Below, one piece after another: positions 11,206-23,006 of a stretch of DNA of 64,000 nucleotides (position 1 is the stretch's first letter; each line of letters starts with the position of its first letter). This DNA is from Corella eumyota. Its lineage: Eukaryota > Chordata > Ascidiacea > Phlebobranchia > Corellidae. The stretch spans positions 4,278,001 through 4,342,000 of the forward strand of contig OY720103.1 of the NCBI GenBank assembly GCA_963082875.1, written 5' to 3'. The translations under genes and the position numbers were made by a program. The notes under the pieces were generated by a model. The model did no database searches. It had not been told where the DNA came from and saw only the letters and a program-made list of their open reading frames with translations.

Positions 11206-14200
11206 CTATTTAAAATAGGATTTATACAAATTAGTCGATTTGCTCGATGATTTCTCGTGCTCTAGGACGAACATTAGGTCTCGGAGTTGGACTCTTTTGA
11301 CTCGAGACCGGGCCTTAAAATTAAATTTTTTTTCAATTAAAAAAATATAAATTTTTATTATCTTAAAAATTTAAAGAAATAAAAAAAATGTAGACTCACC
11401 GTAGACTTAGAGGTAGACATAGTACTGTTAACATTCATAGACTAAAAAACAATTAATTTTGTTAATTGAACCCTGTTTTTAAAAGGAAATTACACAAAAA
11501 ATCAAATTAACATATTTAACCCACGTCATATAGACCACTAGAGGAGCCATGTGCTGTTTGTTCCATTTTGAGTTTTTTCCTTCTAGGGCCGATGGCGTTT
11601 CGGGCCGTTTCATCGGCGTTCCTGATTTGTAGTTTCTCCATTTCTTGCTGCTGCATTTCTTTTGCTCTTTCCTTTAATCTCAGTTGCTCAGGATTATCGT
11701 TTTTGGAACGACTCTGTAGAAAAATATAATTTTAGTCTGGAGATTTTTTCGAAGCGCCCCCAAAAAAATTTAATATTTGCACACTAAGGCCATTTTAAAT
11801 ACCAGGCGATAGTCCACTCTACAGTTGGCATTTAAATGGTAATATGGTCGCAACCCGTAAACATATGAAAGTAATAATTTACCAGCAGATTACAAACAGC
11901 AGTTTTATTTAATTTGTAGGGCAATAGACATACATATATTTATCATCTACCAAGCTCTAATATATATAGATTGGCTTGTTTGAAAAATTTACTTCAAACT
12001 GTTTTTTTTTAACAAAATTTTAACAAATATTAGATTAAATTCTTATATTTACCTTCATTGCTCTCATAAGGATATCTCTTTCCGCCTCGTCGTGCTTTTT
12101 CTTTTCGATATGATCAAGTTCTTGTAAAAATTTGAGTTGGGTTTTTACGTCGCTACAAACTTTATAATGTGATTCCTCCTTCAAAATTAAAATTAAAATT
12201 TTTAAAAATTTCGGTCAATTAAAAATTAAATAATAAATTAGTTTAAAAATCTGCCCTCCACTTTAAAAAAATGACAAAAACATAAAATTATCGATAAAAA
12301 TTTTTTTCTTCGAAAATTCCTATTTTTAGTAATCAATTATACAAGACTAGGTTGTTAAAACATTACCTTAAAATTGGTCATCCTATGACATACAACCAAT
12401 GATATTTTCTCTAAAATTTCTTTTAACCTGTATTCTGCAGCACAGGTCAGTAACTTCACTGCATCCGAGTGGATATGTTCGATGACTGGGTTCCTAGATG
12501 CTGAAAGTAAAAATAAAATATTTAAAAAAAAATTAGGCACAAATAAAACACTGCAATCCCAGGTAATAATTGCAGAATACACCCTAGAATGCTAGAACTG
12601 CATAAAATGTTTTGGAAAACTAAAAAAACAGTAAATAGGTTCTTTAATTTTTCTATTAAATTTATAAGCTTCTTTCAAAACTTTAAAGAAAAATTTTATT
12701 ACCGATTTCTGACATTCTTTTCTGCAGGACTGCAGCATTGAGGACAGTTTGGTCCTGACAGGATCGTGTTTGAGTCCCGACCAGCTCTGAGTTAGTAGCA
12801 AGGATATTGGAGCTCTCCTCAGCCAAATTCACGCCCGCCATTGAGGCCACGTCATTAATATCATCATCTTCTCTGTGATGTCATAAACAAAAGAATTAAG
12901 TTTCATAAGATTCCATAAAAATTTTTAACATTTTTAATAATTTATTTTAAAGTTTTTAAATTCTTACTTATATGTTCCCCCACTGCCTGATCCAGCCCCT
13001 GCACCCCACCTTTGATTTCCCCTATTTGGGACACCCCCATAAATAGGGGGCCTCATCGCAGTTAAGGATGAGGTTCTTGCACCAGAAACCATGGCGGGGT
13101 GAGGGGGTTGCTGAAATGGTTGTTGGAGAGAGGGGTGTTTTAGTGGGGGTCCGTTCGACGACACGCGGGGTAACCGGATATCAGGAACATTGTTCTAGAA
13201 ATAGTACAAGAATTTGATAACTAATAAACAAATTAAATAGAATTTTTTTTTATTTTAATTAGCCCCTTACCCGGAAATTCTTAGTTGTCGGGGTTTTTAG
13301 AACCTTGTTGTTGATAACTTTCGGTCTGGGAGAAGCAGGGGATTTGTCGTTGGATAAAGTGGAGACCCTGTTGGCGGCGGCAACCACAGCAGGAGGAACA
13401 GGTCCTCCGTGACTCTGCTGCATCATTGTAAGACGGAGGAGGGGAAGACTTTTCTGTGAAAGTTTTATTTTTTTTTAATTTTTAAAATCTTTAAAAAAAT
13501 GACCCAAAACTAAATTTGTTTATAGTAAAGTTGTTTCTTAGCAACATTACAACGCATTAATGCATTACTGATTCAACATTATAAGTTAATAAAAAAATTG
13601 CACTTTTACCTTTAAAAAAGGTACTAGATAAGGTTGGGGTGAAGATTTCAGTTCGGTTTGAAGCCGTTTCGTAAAATCTTCAGGGGAAATTTTGTCGTCG
13701 ATTAAGTTTTGAACCAGGGCCTTGACATTCCGGACAGTTTCCTTAGAAAACAAAAATAAATTTAGTATATATATATACCAAAAAATAAAATAACTTTGAA
13801 GTTTTGAAGTTAAAAAAAAGAAAATTTGAAGTTACCTGTAACTGGCCTCCCGTAGACGCGAGTTTAATTAAAGTTGTTAAAAAGTTTCGACATTTATTCA
13901 CGTTAGTAATATCGTCCTGAGTTAGAGAGACAGGGGTAGAGTTGGTGGGTTGACTGTTTTGTGGTGTCTCTGGCGTTTTAGAGAGGGTCGTCGCAACCTT
14001 GAATTAATGTTTTACAAATAAAAAAGTGCTGCCTAATTTTATTTTTGACATTATTCTGGATGTGGAAAGACCGACTTCACAGTCTAGACGAAGTTGCCCT
14101 GGGCAGTTTTGATTATTAATAAGCAAATAGCCAAATAATGCCAATTAGTTTTGGGCTTGTCAGGGGATCTGGCCAGTCCTAGTAATGAGTTCACACCATT

Positions 14201-15168
14201 TATAGCACCTTACTTAACGACATTACGCCATGAAAGCAGTGGGAATCAAACTAAAAACCTTATGCAGTAAAGTCAAGGTTTTAACAACTTAAAAGTCAGT
14301 CAAATGCGATAATGGAATAAATTATTAAGCAACGTTATTAGTAATTTAACTTACAGTGACAGGTGAGGATACAGCTACTGGTTTCCCAACAGCAGTCACT
14401 GAAGGATTAGGAGCAGAACTTGATGCTTGAATAGGCAACACTCTAGTTGCCGTGGTTACAACCTTAAATGCAAATTAATGGATTAGAATATACAAATAAA
14501 ATACAGCATCAAAGATTTAACTTTAGAATTTTATTGTTAGTAATAGATTTTTTTTTATTTACTTGAGTCGTTGCCAATTGTTGTGGTGGTTGTTGTTGTG
14601 CAGTTGTACCAGACGGTAACTGGTTACCATTTACCAACATCAGTTGACCGTTACTTGTTCTGGTCAGCACCATTCCTTTAATAATTATGTTAATTTTAAT
14701 CTATATTTATGTCAAGTAAAAAGGTGCTGCAATTGTGTTGCAAAATTCCATCATACTTTGTTTAATATTGCTAACTCTTGTGCAATATATTTTGTGCATA
14801 AAAACAACAAATTAAAACAAATATGATTGTTATACCAGAAACAACTTACCAGGGGGTATATTAATCCCAGACGTTCGCTGCGGCGTCTGCCCTTGCATAT
14901 TTGCAGTTGCGACCCTTTGTCCCTGACCCACAAGCGGGGTAGACACCGAGGGGGTCATCGCAGTTTGCGAAATCGATGACTGGGGCACGGTTTGCAATTG
15001 GATGAACTTTGTAGTCCCTGACGTCATGGTATTACTGTTTATAGCGCTCGTATTTTGATTATTTGCATTTGTATTGCTTCCTTGCAAAGAGTTCAGGGTG
15101 ACGTAAGACGTGGTTGAGTTAATACTTCCACCGATGGTTGTCATTATTTCTTGGTTAGTTAGTCGCAT
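11206..15168 (-). CDS. TAF4: Transcription initiation factor TFIID subunit 4 (TAF4)
   Basis: TAF4 is a scaffold subunit of TFIID; it pairs with TAF12 through a histone fold and binds activators through its TAFH domain. The first coding exon starts MRLTNQEIMTTIGG and is rich in Ser, Thr, Asn and Gln, like other TAF4 N-termini. The TAFH domain spans exons at about 13610-14000, with VRNVKALVQNLIDDKISP and KSLPLLRLTMMQQ. The histone-fold and C-terminal region lies at 12703-11206: RNPVIEHIHSDAVKLLT, then DPEQLRLKQKAKEMQ-like and GPRKKLK sequence, ending RVQLRDLMFVLE and YKSYFK. The last exon has two open frames; I chose the one carrying this conserved ending, which puts the stop at 11206. About 13 coding exons are visible. 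A non-coding 5' exon is likely near 15785-15840, with a donor at GCTAAG/GTAAAA. The gene lies head to head with LSM14. Confidence 0.9.
11803..11985 (+). repeat. Interspersed repeat family B, TAF4 intron
   Basis: It shares with the copies at 6778 and 42440 the start (GCGATAGTCCACTCTACAGTTGG), the word ATATGGTCGCAACC, CAGCAGTTTTATTTAAT, and the ending CTACCAAGCTCTAATATATA. It is diverged but in the same order. Confidence 0.5.
14050..14300 (-). repeat. tRNA-derived SINE copy in TAF4 intron
   Basis: In reverse orientation, the tail-like GGATGTGGAAAGACCGACTT is at the left and the B-box region (AAAGCAGTGGGAATCAAAC on the plus strand) is at the right. It lies in the sense direction relative to TAF4. 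Confidence 0.6.
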
Positions 15169-16587
15169 CGAAAAAAATTCCCTATTCGAGTGAACAAAAT
15201 TTAATATTTCAGATATATATTTACAGATCGATGTGCATTCTATTTAAACATGAAATACAAGTTGGTTTCTGCAAGTATTAATAAGTGATTAAGGGGTTAT
15301 TTTTCCTGTGTTTAATTACTGACAGATTGGTATTGACTTTGTAATATGATATACTTTTTGGCTTCTTTAAGCATAGACAGTTAGAACATATGTTATCCCC
15401 AATTTTCCTATACTTTATACGCTAACCTATCTGCCTATTGCATTATTATTAAGGTATTAGACGGTCAGTTCCTTCTATATTACTAAATATCTTCACCTTT
15501 AAACTGCAAATGTTACTTTCTGTTAATTGTCCGATTGTTACGAGTGTCATAATTTCATAAGATATTATCCGTATTAACTTTTGTATGCAGCAGTAACTAT
15601 GATCAAAAAGGGGCGTTATATTTGAGAAAATACGAAGTTAAACTCGCGCAAAACAACGGTAGGGGTCTAATCAACTGATTAACAACTTAATTACTGCACC
15701 CTACACATTTTAAAATATGATTTAGGACAACTGCAACGAGCAGCAACCACGAGCAACTAAACCAAAAATTTAAAATGATTTTACCTTAGCTTGGCGGCGG
15801 CCGCTGATAGAATGATCTGCGCATGCGCTAATATATAGTCAAGGGCTGGTACACTTTTAATTAAAGGAGTAAAATTACAAATTTTTAAAAAGTTTATAAA
15901 CTTAAATTGTGAGTTGAATTGATGTAGAAAAATGTTCAGTTATTAAAAATAATAATAAGGTGAAAATTATAACATCGGCTAATTATTAACAAAACTACAA
16001 ATATTTTAATTGTTTTAATAATAATAATTCATATATTTCAATTTAATATGTTGTTTACATCTTATTATTAGGAGTACTCTGTTTTTATAAATTAACAATT
16101 TTAAATCAAAAAACAATTAAATATATTATTAAAAATTATTTAAAATGAGCTATTATTTATTGCAATATTGTGCACTTTTGTATTCTTGTTTTTATAAAAA
16201 ATTAGTTGGTATTCAGGTTAGACGGCATAATTAGGTGTATATTTTTGTTAGTATTATAAGTGTCACACCAAAATTAAAATATTATTGGTAAAACTACCGT
16301 TTAATGTATACCAACGACCCTCCTTCTGTAAATATAATGTTAAGCTCCTTCATTCCCTTTTTCTTTTTTTGTTTTCTATGACGTATTAAAAGGCGCGCGG
16401 ACGTCACCGAGTCTGAAATTCTCTTTAGTGCATGGTTTGTTCATTAGATGGCGGTAGATCGTTAGCCAGGGAAATTTTGTTTTTCTAGTTAGCTGGAAAT
16501 GGCATTGTGTTAGACTCGAACACTGTTATTTTTAATCTGTTTGAATCTTTATTTGTACTGGACTACAGAACATAAAAAGTCGCCAGA
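15169..16587. promoter_or_regulatory. Shared TAF4-LSM14 divergent promoter region and TAF4 5' UTR intron
   Basis: No coding gene is seen. The left 600 bases fit a TAF4 5' UTR intron: donor near 15785, acceptor AATAG next to the ATG exon. The TAF4 promoter should lie around 15800-15850. The LSM14 promoter side has TGACGTA at 16379, GGACGTCACC at 16399-16408 (CRE-like) and ATGGCGG at 16448 (YY1-like). The middle is plain AT-rich DNA. Confidence 0.55.
15818..15828. promoter_or_regulatory. NRF1-type palindrome at the TAF4 promoter
   Basis: TGCGCATGCGC is a perfect NRF1-class site and sits just upstream of the inferred TAF4 first exon in very AT-rich surroundings, where such a CpG-bearing word is rare by chance. 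NRF1 sites are typical of housekeeping promoters. Function is inferred. Confidence 0.55.
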
Positions 16588-19500
16588 ATGTCGTGCGGAA
16601 GCCCTTATATCGGGAGTAAAATTAGTCTAATATCAAAAATGAAAATTCGATATGAAGGAATATTATACACAATTAATACGGAGGATGCAACTGTTGCATT
16701 GGCAAAAGGTAAGTTAATTTTAAGATTTATAATGACAGTTTTCTTTTATTTAAGCATTATTTTTAAAAGACTTAATAAACTTTCAATTTTTATATATCAG
16801 AATAAGTATATTTTAATGCCATCTAAAACTGCAATTGCAAATATAAATGACCTGATATTTATTTTAACATTTTGCTGCAGTTAAATCTTATGGAACCGAG
16901 GGTAGAAAATGTGAGCGGCAGGTTGCTGCCCGGGATGAAGTTTATGAGTACATCATTTTTCGTGGAGCCGATATCTTTGACTTGACTGTCTGTGAACCAC
17001 CTAAACCAGTACCTTCACCGACAGCTCCAACTCTAACTCAAGATCCTGCTATTGTTCAGGTAATATTAAACTACTAATCATTGTATATTTGATTTTATAA
17101 CTAAAGTAACTACACCTTTGTTAATGTTTTTATGCGGTCTCGCACAATTCTGCATTTTGTACATTAGTCTTATCCCAACCACTAAATTAAACTGAACTAC
17201 AGAAATTACACTTTTATTGAATTATTTCGTTGTTAAACTTTACTATAATGTAATAATGGATTGGCCTATATATATATAAATAAATGTATTTTCTTTGTCT
17301 AAATATTTAGTCTGTTGTAACATCGCAAGCCAACACACTGCCACCACTAGTGGGCAGTGGTTATGCCCCACCACAGATTGGCTTTAATGCTTACCCACCT
17401 CACAGTATGGGTTTCCAGTCAATGGCACCCGGTCAGATGCCCCCAGACCCAAGTAAGCCACCGCCAATGTTGCCCCCTTCTAACTTGCAGAACCCACTAA
17501 AACCAGGTAGCAAAAAAATAAAATTTTTGAAGAAGAAATTATTTGTTTTTCTTTTATTTTGCCATCAATTTTAACTCTTTTTATCTTTTTTGTTTGGAAG
17601 GTTTGGAAAAGTCATCAGATGGTATAGGAAGAACATCCCCTACCTTGGAGCAAGGAGTGCAGACTGGAAATCCCCCACAAAGTCAAAACTCATTCCAACA
17701 AAGGTAAAGTTTTGTTTTTTTTTATTAAATTTTCAAATGTGCAACATTGAAAAAAATAATAAAAAACTAAACTATAATAACTAAGTGTATATTATCTCAT
17801 AAAAATTTGCTTGTAACTTTAATACGCTCTATTACTAATGTATATTTATTTATCCTTGATGTGGGAAGGTTAACTTAACGACTTAAACATACAATTACAT
17901 CAGTTACACCGACTTAATCTCAAGTTGCTTTGACAGTTGAGGATATTATTGATTATAATTGCCCGAAAAAAATGCAATGGCCAGTAGAATTTTAAACTGT
18001 TTATAGCACTTTTCTTAAGAGCTCTACAGCATAGAAGCAGTGAAGATTGAACTTAGGACCTCATGTTGTAAAGCTAATTGTTTACACCACTACACCGAGC
18101 TGCCGGTAACGTGATGTAAAATGTAGTAATAAATTATAAATTTGCATTGTATTTTGCAGACGAACGTACGAGAGCAACGAGTACTACAACAGTGGGCATT
18201 CCAACAACTTCCAATCCCAGCATCAAAGAGACGGATACGATGATCACCGTGGAAGAGGAGGAAACAGGCAATATCATCATCAGAGGAGCAACAATGAGAA
18301 CCGGGATGGAGAATATGATTCGAGAGGAAGAGGTGGAGGACAAAGAAGCAGAGGAGATTACAGAGGAGATCACCACTCTTCCAATTACAGAGGTAGGTGG
18401 AAAATATTTTTAAAAAAGTTCAAAATCTTTTTTATTTAAATTTTTGATTGTGAAATTAGGAAACAGGCCACAAAGAGGAGGACGAAGATTCACTCCTCGC
18501 AATGATCCTCTTCGATTTGATGGTGACTTTGATTTTGAGACCTCAAATGCCCAGTTTAACAAAGAAGAGATCACGAGAGAGTTACTTTCCAAGCTTAAAA
18601 TAACTCCGGGTTGGTTTAGCATTCCTTTAATTTTTAAACTGTAATATTTAGATATAAATATATTTTGGAATATAGTAAAAATATTTTGGAATCTTTAAAT
18701 AATTTTTCTTTGATGCTACTTGATTTTTTGGCCATTTAATTCTTAAATATTTAGTTTCTAACATTAGAACTGTTTTTCAATATAATATACCTTTATTTAA
18801 AATAAAGTAATATTTTGTGATAAAGGAGATAAAACGATTGATGTGAAGAAGGAAGAGGGAGGACATGATGAAGTGGAGGATCAAAAAGCCGAGAATTTGG
18901 TCGGAGACTCTGGAAACCTGAGCACCGAACCCCTGGAGGACTCGGATGCGGAAGAAGACGATGAAGTTGTGTATTATGACAAGGGAAAGAGCTTCTTTGA
19001 TAATATTACCTGTGAAACAACGAACCCAAGAGGGTAAGAACATTTCTTTTTAAAAATATCGATTCTAAAATGAAACTATATTTTTGGAGTTACTATGGTT
19101 ATTTTTGAGGTCATGCCCAACTGCCAGATTTAATGACAAGTTATGTTATGCTCTTTTACATGGACGCTTAAATCTTTTAAAGCTAGTTTTACTAAGTCTA
19201 CTAAACAGTATTTGGTTTTAACAAAACGTTTTTTAATGTAAACCTTGCTATTATAATAGCGTTTTGAATCGTTTTTTTTTTTTTTTTTATGTACTAGAAT
19301 GTTTTAGAATCAGTTTGAATTTTCAGAATTTTTCGGATTTAATTTAAAAAATGTTTTAAATCCGTTTAATTAATTCTCTTAAAAATGGCACCTTAAAAAT
19401 ATTTTTAAATTGGCTATTTCGAAATGCGATTCAATGCCCCATGTAAAAGGACTTCTTCTGTGAAAAAGTAAAAACAATTTATATGCATTATAAATAGTTT

Positions 19501-20397
19501 TATTGACCCTTGAACAGAGAGCGAATGTCATGGACTGAGGAACGTAAACGCAACTCTGAAACTTTCGGAATACACTGGAGAGGTCGAGGCAGAGGTGGAT
19601 ACCGAGGCAGAGGATACAGGGGTAGAGGTCGAGGAGGTTACAGGGGTCGTGGCGGGGGTTATCAATATCAACAGCGCGATGACGGCAATAACAGGCCAAA
19701 TTACTACAACAATCGTCAGAACTACTACAACAATAGAAATGATCAATATAACAACAGAAACGACTACAACAGAAATGACTACAACAACAAAAGTGACTAC
19801 AATAACAGAAACGACTACAACAGGAGTGGTGACCAACAACAGGTAAAAATTAAATTACGTAAAAATTTTTAAAATTTTTTTTTTGTATTAAAAAACATTT
19901 TTTTCTGATAACAGAATGAAGGTGGCAACAATTGGAGGAGTAACAATTACCGTGGCAACAGAGGAGGGGGTTGGGGAAACAACCGTCGACAGTGGGTCAA
20001 CTATGACTACAAGGATGACAAAAGCCAACATCATCGACATGATAAGGAGCATTCCCAGGTAAAAACAAAAAATATTTTGGTTCATGCTTATTTAGTAGGA
20101 AAGGCAGCAGTCAGAATCGAACCTTAGTCATCTGGTCTTAAGGACAACAAAGAGGTAGGGCAGCAATTGGAATTAAATCTTTGACCTCCGGTTTTATAAA
20201 CAATAGGTGGGACAGCAGTTGGAATCAAACCTTAGGCCTTCCGTCTTGTTATTTTTATTTGGACTAGTTTTTTTAGGGGGTTTACCGTAGTCGGTTTAAA
20301 TACAGGTTAATAAAAATTTGAATTTGAGTTTATTAAACTTCATTCAATATTTTTTTTCTATTTTAAGGCCAATGAAGTAACTGCTACTGCATCGTAA
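16588..20397 (+). CDS. LSM14: LSM14 (RAP55/Scd6) mRNA-granule protein
   Basis: LSM14 proteins sit in P-bodies and mRNPs, repress translation and bind the helicase DDX6 and the decapping machinery. About 10 exons are seen. Exons 1-2 (16588-17059) encode the divergent Lsm fold ([17 protein letters not shown], then [17 protein letters not shown]). A Pro-rich linker at 17311-17504 is followed by the FDF motif ([20 protein letters not shown], about 18500-18570), the FFD box ([12 protein letters not shown], about 18970-19010) and the TFG box ([15 protein letters not shown], about 19527-19571), in the family order. RGG/RGR-rich segments flank these, and an Asn-rich run of NNRNDYN units lies at 19690-19830. 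The last exon encodes ANEVTATAS and the stop at 20397. A polyadenylation signal AATAAA is at 20654. One LSM14 gene is expected in tunicates, against the A and B pair in vertebrates. Confidence 0.92.
17838..18110 (-). repeat. tRNA-derived SINE, reverse orientation, LSM14 intron
   Basis: The plus strand starts with the reversed tail (TATCCTTGATGTGGGAAGG) and ends with the reversed head (CACTACACCGAGCTGCCGG), so both ends match the copy at 4585. It looks nearly full length. Confidence 0.75.
20103..20250 (-). repeat. Three tandem tRNA-like units in LSM14 last intron
   Basis: Units start at 20103, 20159 and 20211, 56 and 52 bases apart. Each carries GGCAGCAGTYRGAATCRAACCT-type sequence, the reverse of a tRNA B box with its flank, followed by a TCNGGTCTT-like word. 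This looks like head-only SINE material amplified in tandem. Confidence 0.6.
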
Positions 20398-21950
20398 TTG
20401 TTAGGCTACAGGACTCGAAATCCCATCATTAAAATTGATGTTTACAAAACTGTACAAAGATTCTCCCAAATGCTTAACAGTCAAGCATTAGTTAACATTC
20501 TGTTCTTCGTTGTTTTTTTTTCTTTAGTTATCACAGCACGGTGATATACCTGTTTAAGAGACGCCACCATATTGTCTGATATTTTGTTGAAATTTTGCTG
20601 CTTTGTGTGTTTTTGTTTCACTTGTGCTGTGTAAAGCACTATGGCTGTTTACAAATAAATGTTTAGTTTCAAGTCTATATACCAATATAGCCTGGTTCCC
20701 TTAACCTTTCTTGCATGGGGTCTTATCTCTGTCGTATTGTGTACACAAGCTATAAAAGTTCATATGAAATGTCGATGGTCGGTAAGTTTCGGTTGCACCC
20801 TAAAATTGTATGCGAGAAGTTTGAAATTTCAAGCAATTGATTGCATAAATGTTTATATCGCTTGATTTGGGTTCTGACCGAAAGATTCAAAAGCACACAT
20901 GAAAAAGTTTACTCTTTATTGGATTGTAATACCTTGTGTTGGATCGTGAAATAAAGAAAAGAAAACCATTCTGTTTTTTTCATATTTATTTGTCCTGATG
21001 TGCGTAGGACGACTTGAAGGCCATTGATAGGCCATCATTTGTTATTTTGACCCAGTCTCTAGTTACATTTACAAGTTATAGATATTTATAACTTGGTTTA
21101 TTAAACATGAGGTTAATTCTTGGCTAGGTATGAAGAAGAACTGTCTGCAAGTAGCAAGGGTTAAACCCCAAATCTTTTGTAGTGAGGCAGAGTGTCCCTG
21201 CCAAGTACCAGTACAATAGGTGTATTTTAAAAAAGTACAGTAATATTTGATGTGTTCTTTATAGCCTAAAAGAAATTGACTTCACCTGGTTAACAAAACA
21301 GGGACCTAGTGGTTTTTAATTAGTAATGTTTTATAGTGGCCACTATGCATGACCTGAGTCACTGTGCGTAAAGCCACTCTTTTCAAATTAGATACGCCTT
21401 TAAGGAATTGTGGGTTTGTCGTAATGAATAATTCGCTTAACCACAATTGTTATGTAGAGCAAGTTAGTTGAAAATAATTGAAAACAATCAACGACTTGTC
21501 TTTTATTTGTTTGTTGATTGTTATCGGGCATTGTATTAGTTATTGTTATTTGTAACAATAGATGATCAGATAATAGAATTTCGAAGGGCAGTCAAGCAGT
21601 ACTGGCAGTAGGGGGTTACTAATGACTACAGACTAGAAATTCGTCAAAACATAAATGCTTGTTGTGTTTATTATGAAATTGAAATTGCAGAAAGTCGGAT
21701 AGCAGTTGTTTTATTTTGAGCAAAATAAGTTTATGTTTTGCGGGAAAGCTTTAGAAACCAGCCCCGCGGGCGATCTAATTCAATAAAAACGCATTTTAAA
21801 AATAGATAATAACGCTGAAGAAGAGATATTAACAATATCCATTCATTTCTTTTTGTATTATAATAACAATTTCTTATTTAAGGTGTTTAGATAACTAGGG
21901 CTGACAGGAGGTCTGTACTTTGTGTAAACGGTTTAGTTTAAAAGGTTATA
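20398..21950. other. Spacer between LSM14 and the first ceramide synthase gene
   Basis: It contains the LSM14 3' UTR (AATAAA at 20654 and 20950), a reversed SINE at about 20982-21215, and the upstream region of the ceramide synthase gene. A short 61-68 codon open frame near 20659 has no recognisable product. Nothing else is supported. Confidence 0.5.
20982..21215 (-). repeat. tRNA-derived SINE copy, reverse orientation
   Basis: The reversed tail TTTATTTGTCCTGATGTGCG, the body word GACCCAGTCTCTAGTT and a degraded head with AAGGGTTAAACCCCAAATC are in the family order. Confidence 0.6.
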
Positions 21951-23006
21951 ATGGATGTGTTGACATATATATTGGATATAGTATGGTCTGAAAAATTCTG
22001 GTTACCAACAGGGACCACCTATGCAGATATGGTGGACACACCAGATGTATACCATCCAAAACCAAGGGACTTAATTGCAATGCCACTTTTTGCGGTGGTC
22101 ATTTTTCTTGCAAGAAAAGTTTTTGAACACTTGGTAGTAAGGCGTGTTGCAGCAAGGCTAAACATTAAAGATGAGCGAAAACAGGTCAAGCCAAACAAAA
22201 CACTGGAACAAATGTATGTTACTGTAAAAAAACCATCAGATATGCAAATAGAGACAGTTTCCAAAAAAATTGATTGGACTAAAGCGTCTGTGAGCAAATG
22301 GTTTCAAAGGCGGCGTAATGCTGATCGCCCAAGTATTACGAAGAAATTTTCAGAAGCAAGTTGGCGGTTTTTCTTTTACTTGTTTGTGTTCACGTTTGGT
22401 ATGTGCACGCTTATACAATCACCTTGGCTATGGGACAATTATCAATGTTGGATAGGTCATCCACACCAGAATTTAACATGGGGGGTATATCTTTATTATA
22501 TGCTCGAAGGGGGGTTCTACTTTTCTTTGCTGTTTACCGTGATGACGGATATCAGAAGAAAAGACTTTACCGAGCAAATGATACATCACCTCGCCACCAT
22601 TTTTTTAATCATGTTTTCTTACACGGTAAACTTTGTACGTGTCGGGACACTAGTCATGGCTGTTCATGATGTCTCTGACATTATATTAGAAGGAGGAAAA
22701 TGCATTCTGTACGCAAAATACAATAAAATAGCCGATCATGTCTTTGTTCTTTTTGCAGTTGTGTTTATCGTATCAAGGTTATTCATCTACCCGTATTCTT
22801 GTTTGTACTGTGCTGCTGTCAAAAGCCGAGAAATTTTAGAGCCTTTTACATCATGGTATTTCTTCAACGGACTTCTGTTTGTGCTACAAATACTTCATAT
22901 TTTCTGGGCTTCGATTATAATCAAAATGGCAGTTGTGATGAAAAAAGATGGTAACGTGGCAAAGGATGATCGAAGTGACAGCGAAGACGAAGTTACAAGT
23001 GATTAA
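21951..23006 (+). CDS. Ceramide synthase (LAG1/TLC family), single exon, copy 1
   Basis: Ceramide synthases N-acylate sphingoid bases with acyl-CoA in the ER membrane. The 351-residue protein has a first hydrophobic segment after residue about 35. A Hox-like remnant follows (KWFQRRRNADRPS, about 115-127), then a TLC domain with several membrane helices. The Lag1p motif is present: RKDFTEQMIHHLATIFL with the catalytic His pair, then GTLVMAVHDVSDIILEGGK. The C-terminus DDRSDSEDEVTSD is an acidic serine cluster like the CK2-phosphorylated tails of vertebrate CERS2-6. The N-glycosylation site found after the first WLP in vertebrate CERS2-6 is absent (LPTGTTYAD). The gene is intronless, unlike vertebrate CERS genes. 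It is followed 847 bases downstream by a paralogue. I cannot say which vertebrate CERS it matches or its acyl-chain preference. Confidence 0.9.
   Translation: MDVLTYILDIVWSEKFWLPTGTTYADMVDTPDVYHPKPRDLIAMPLFAVVIFLARKVFEHLVVRRVAARLNIKDERKQVKPNKTLEQMYVTVKKPSDMQIETVSKKIDWTKASVSKWFQRRRNADRPSITKKFSEASWRFFFYLFVFTFGMCTLIQSPWLWDNYQCWIGHPHQNLTWGVYLYYMLEGGFYFSLLFTVMTDIRRKDFTEQMIHHLATIFLIMFSYTVNFVRVGTLVMAVHDVSDIILEGGKCILYAKYNKIADHVFVLFAVVFIVSRLFIYPYSCLYCAAVKSREILEPFTSWYFFNGLLFVLQILHIFWASIIIKMAVVMKKDGNVAKDDRSDSEDEVTSD

Noticed and set aside
11231-11312. Alternative end of TAF4 in another frame (SQKSPTPRPNVRP...IIEQID)
   Set aside because: The neighbouring frame gives the conserved TAF4 ending RVQLRDLMFVLE...YKSYFK with a stop at 11206.
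18134-19839. Val/Ser-rich minus-strand frames and Thr-rich plus-strand frames within LSM14
   Set aside because: They are shadows of the RGG-rich and Asn-rich exons of LSM14.
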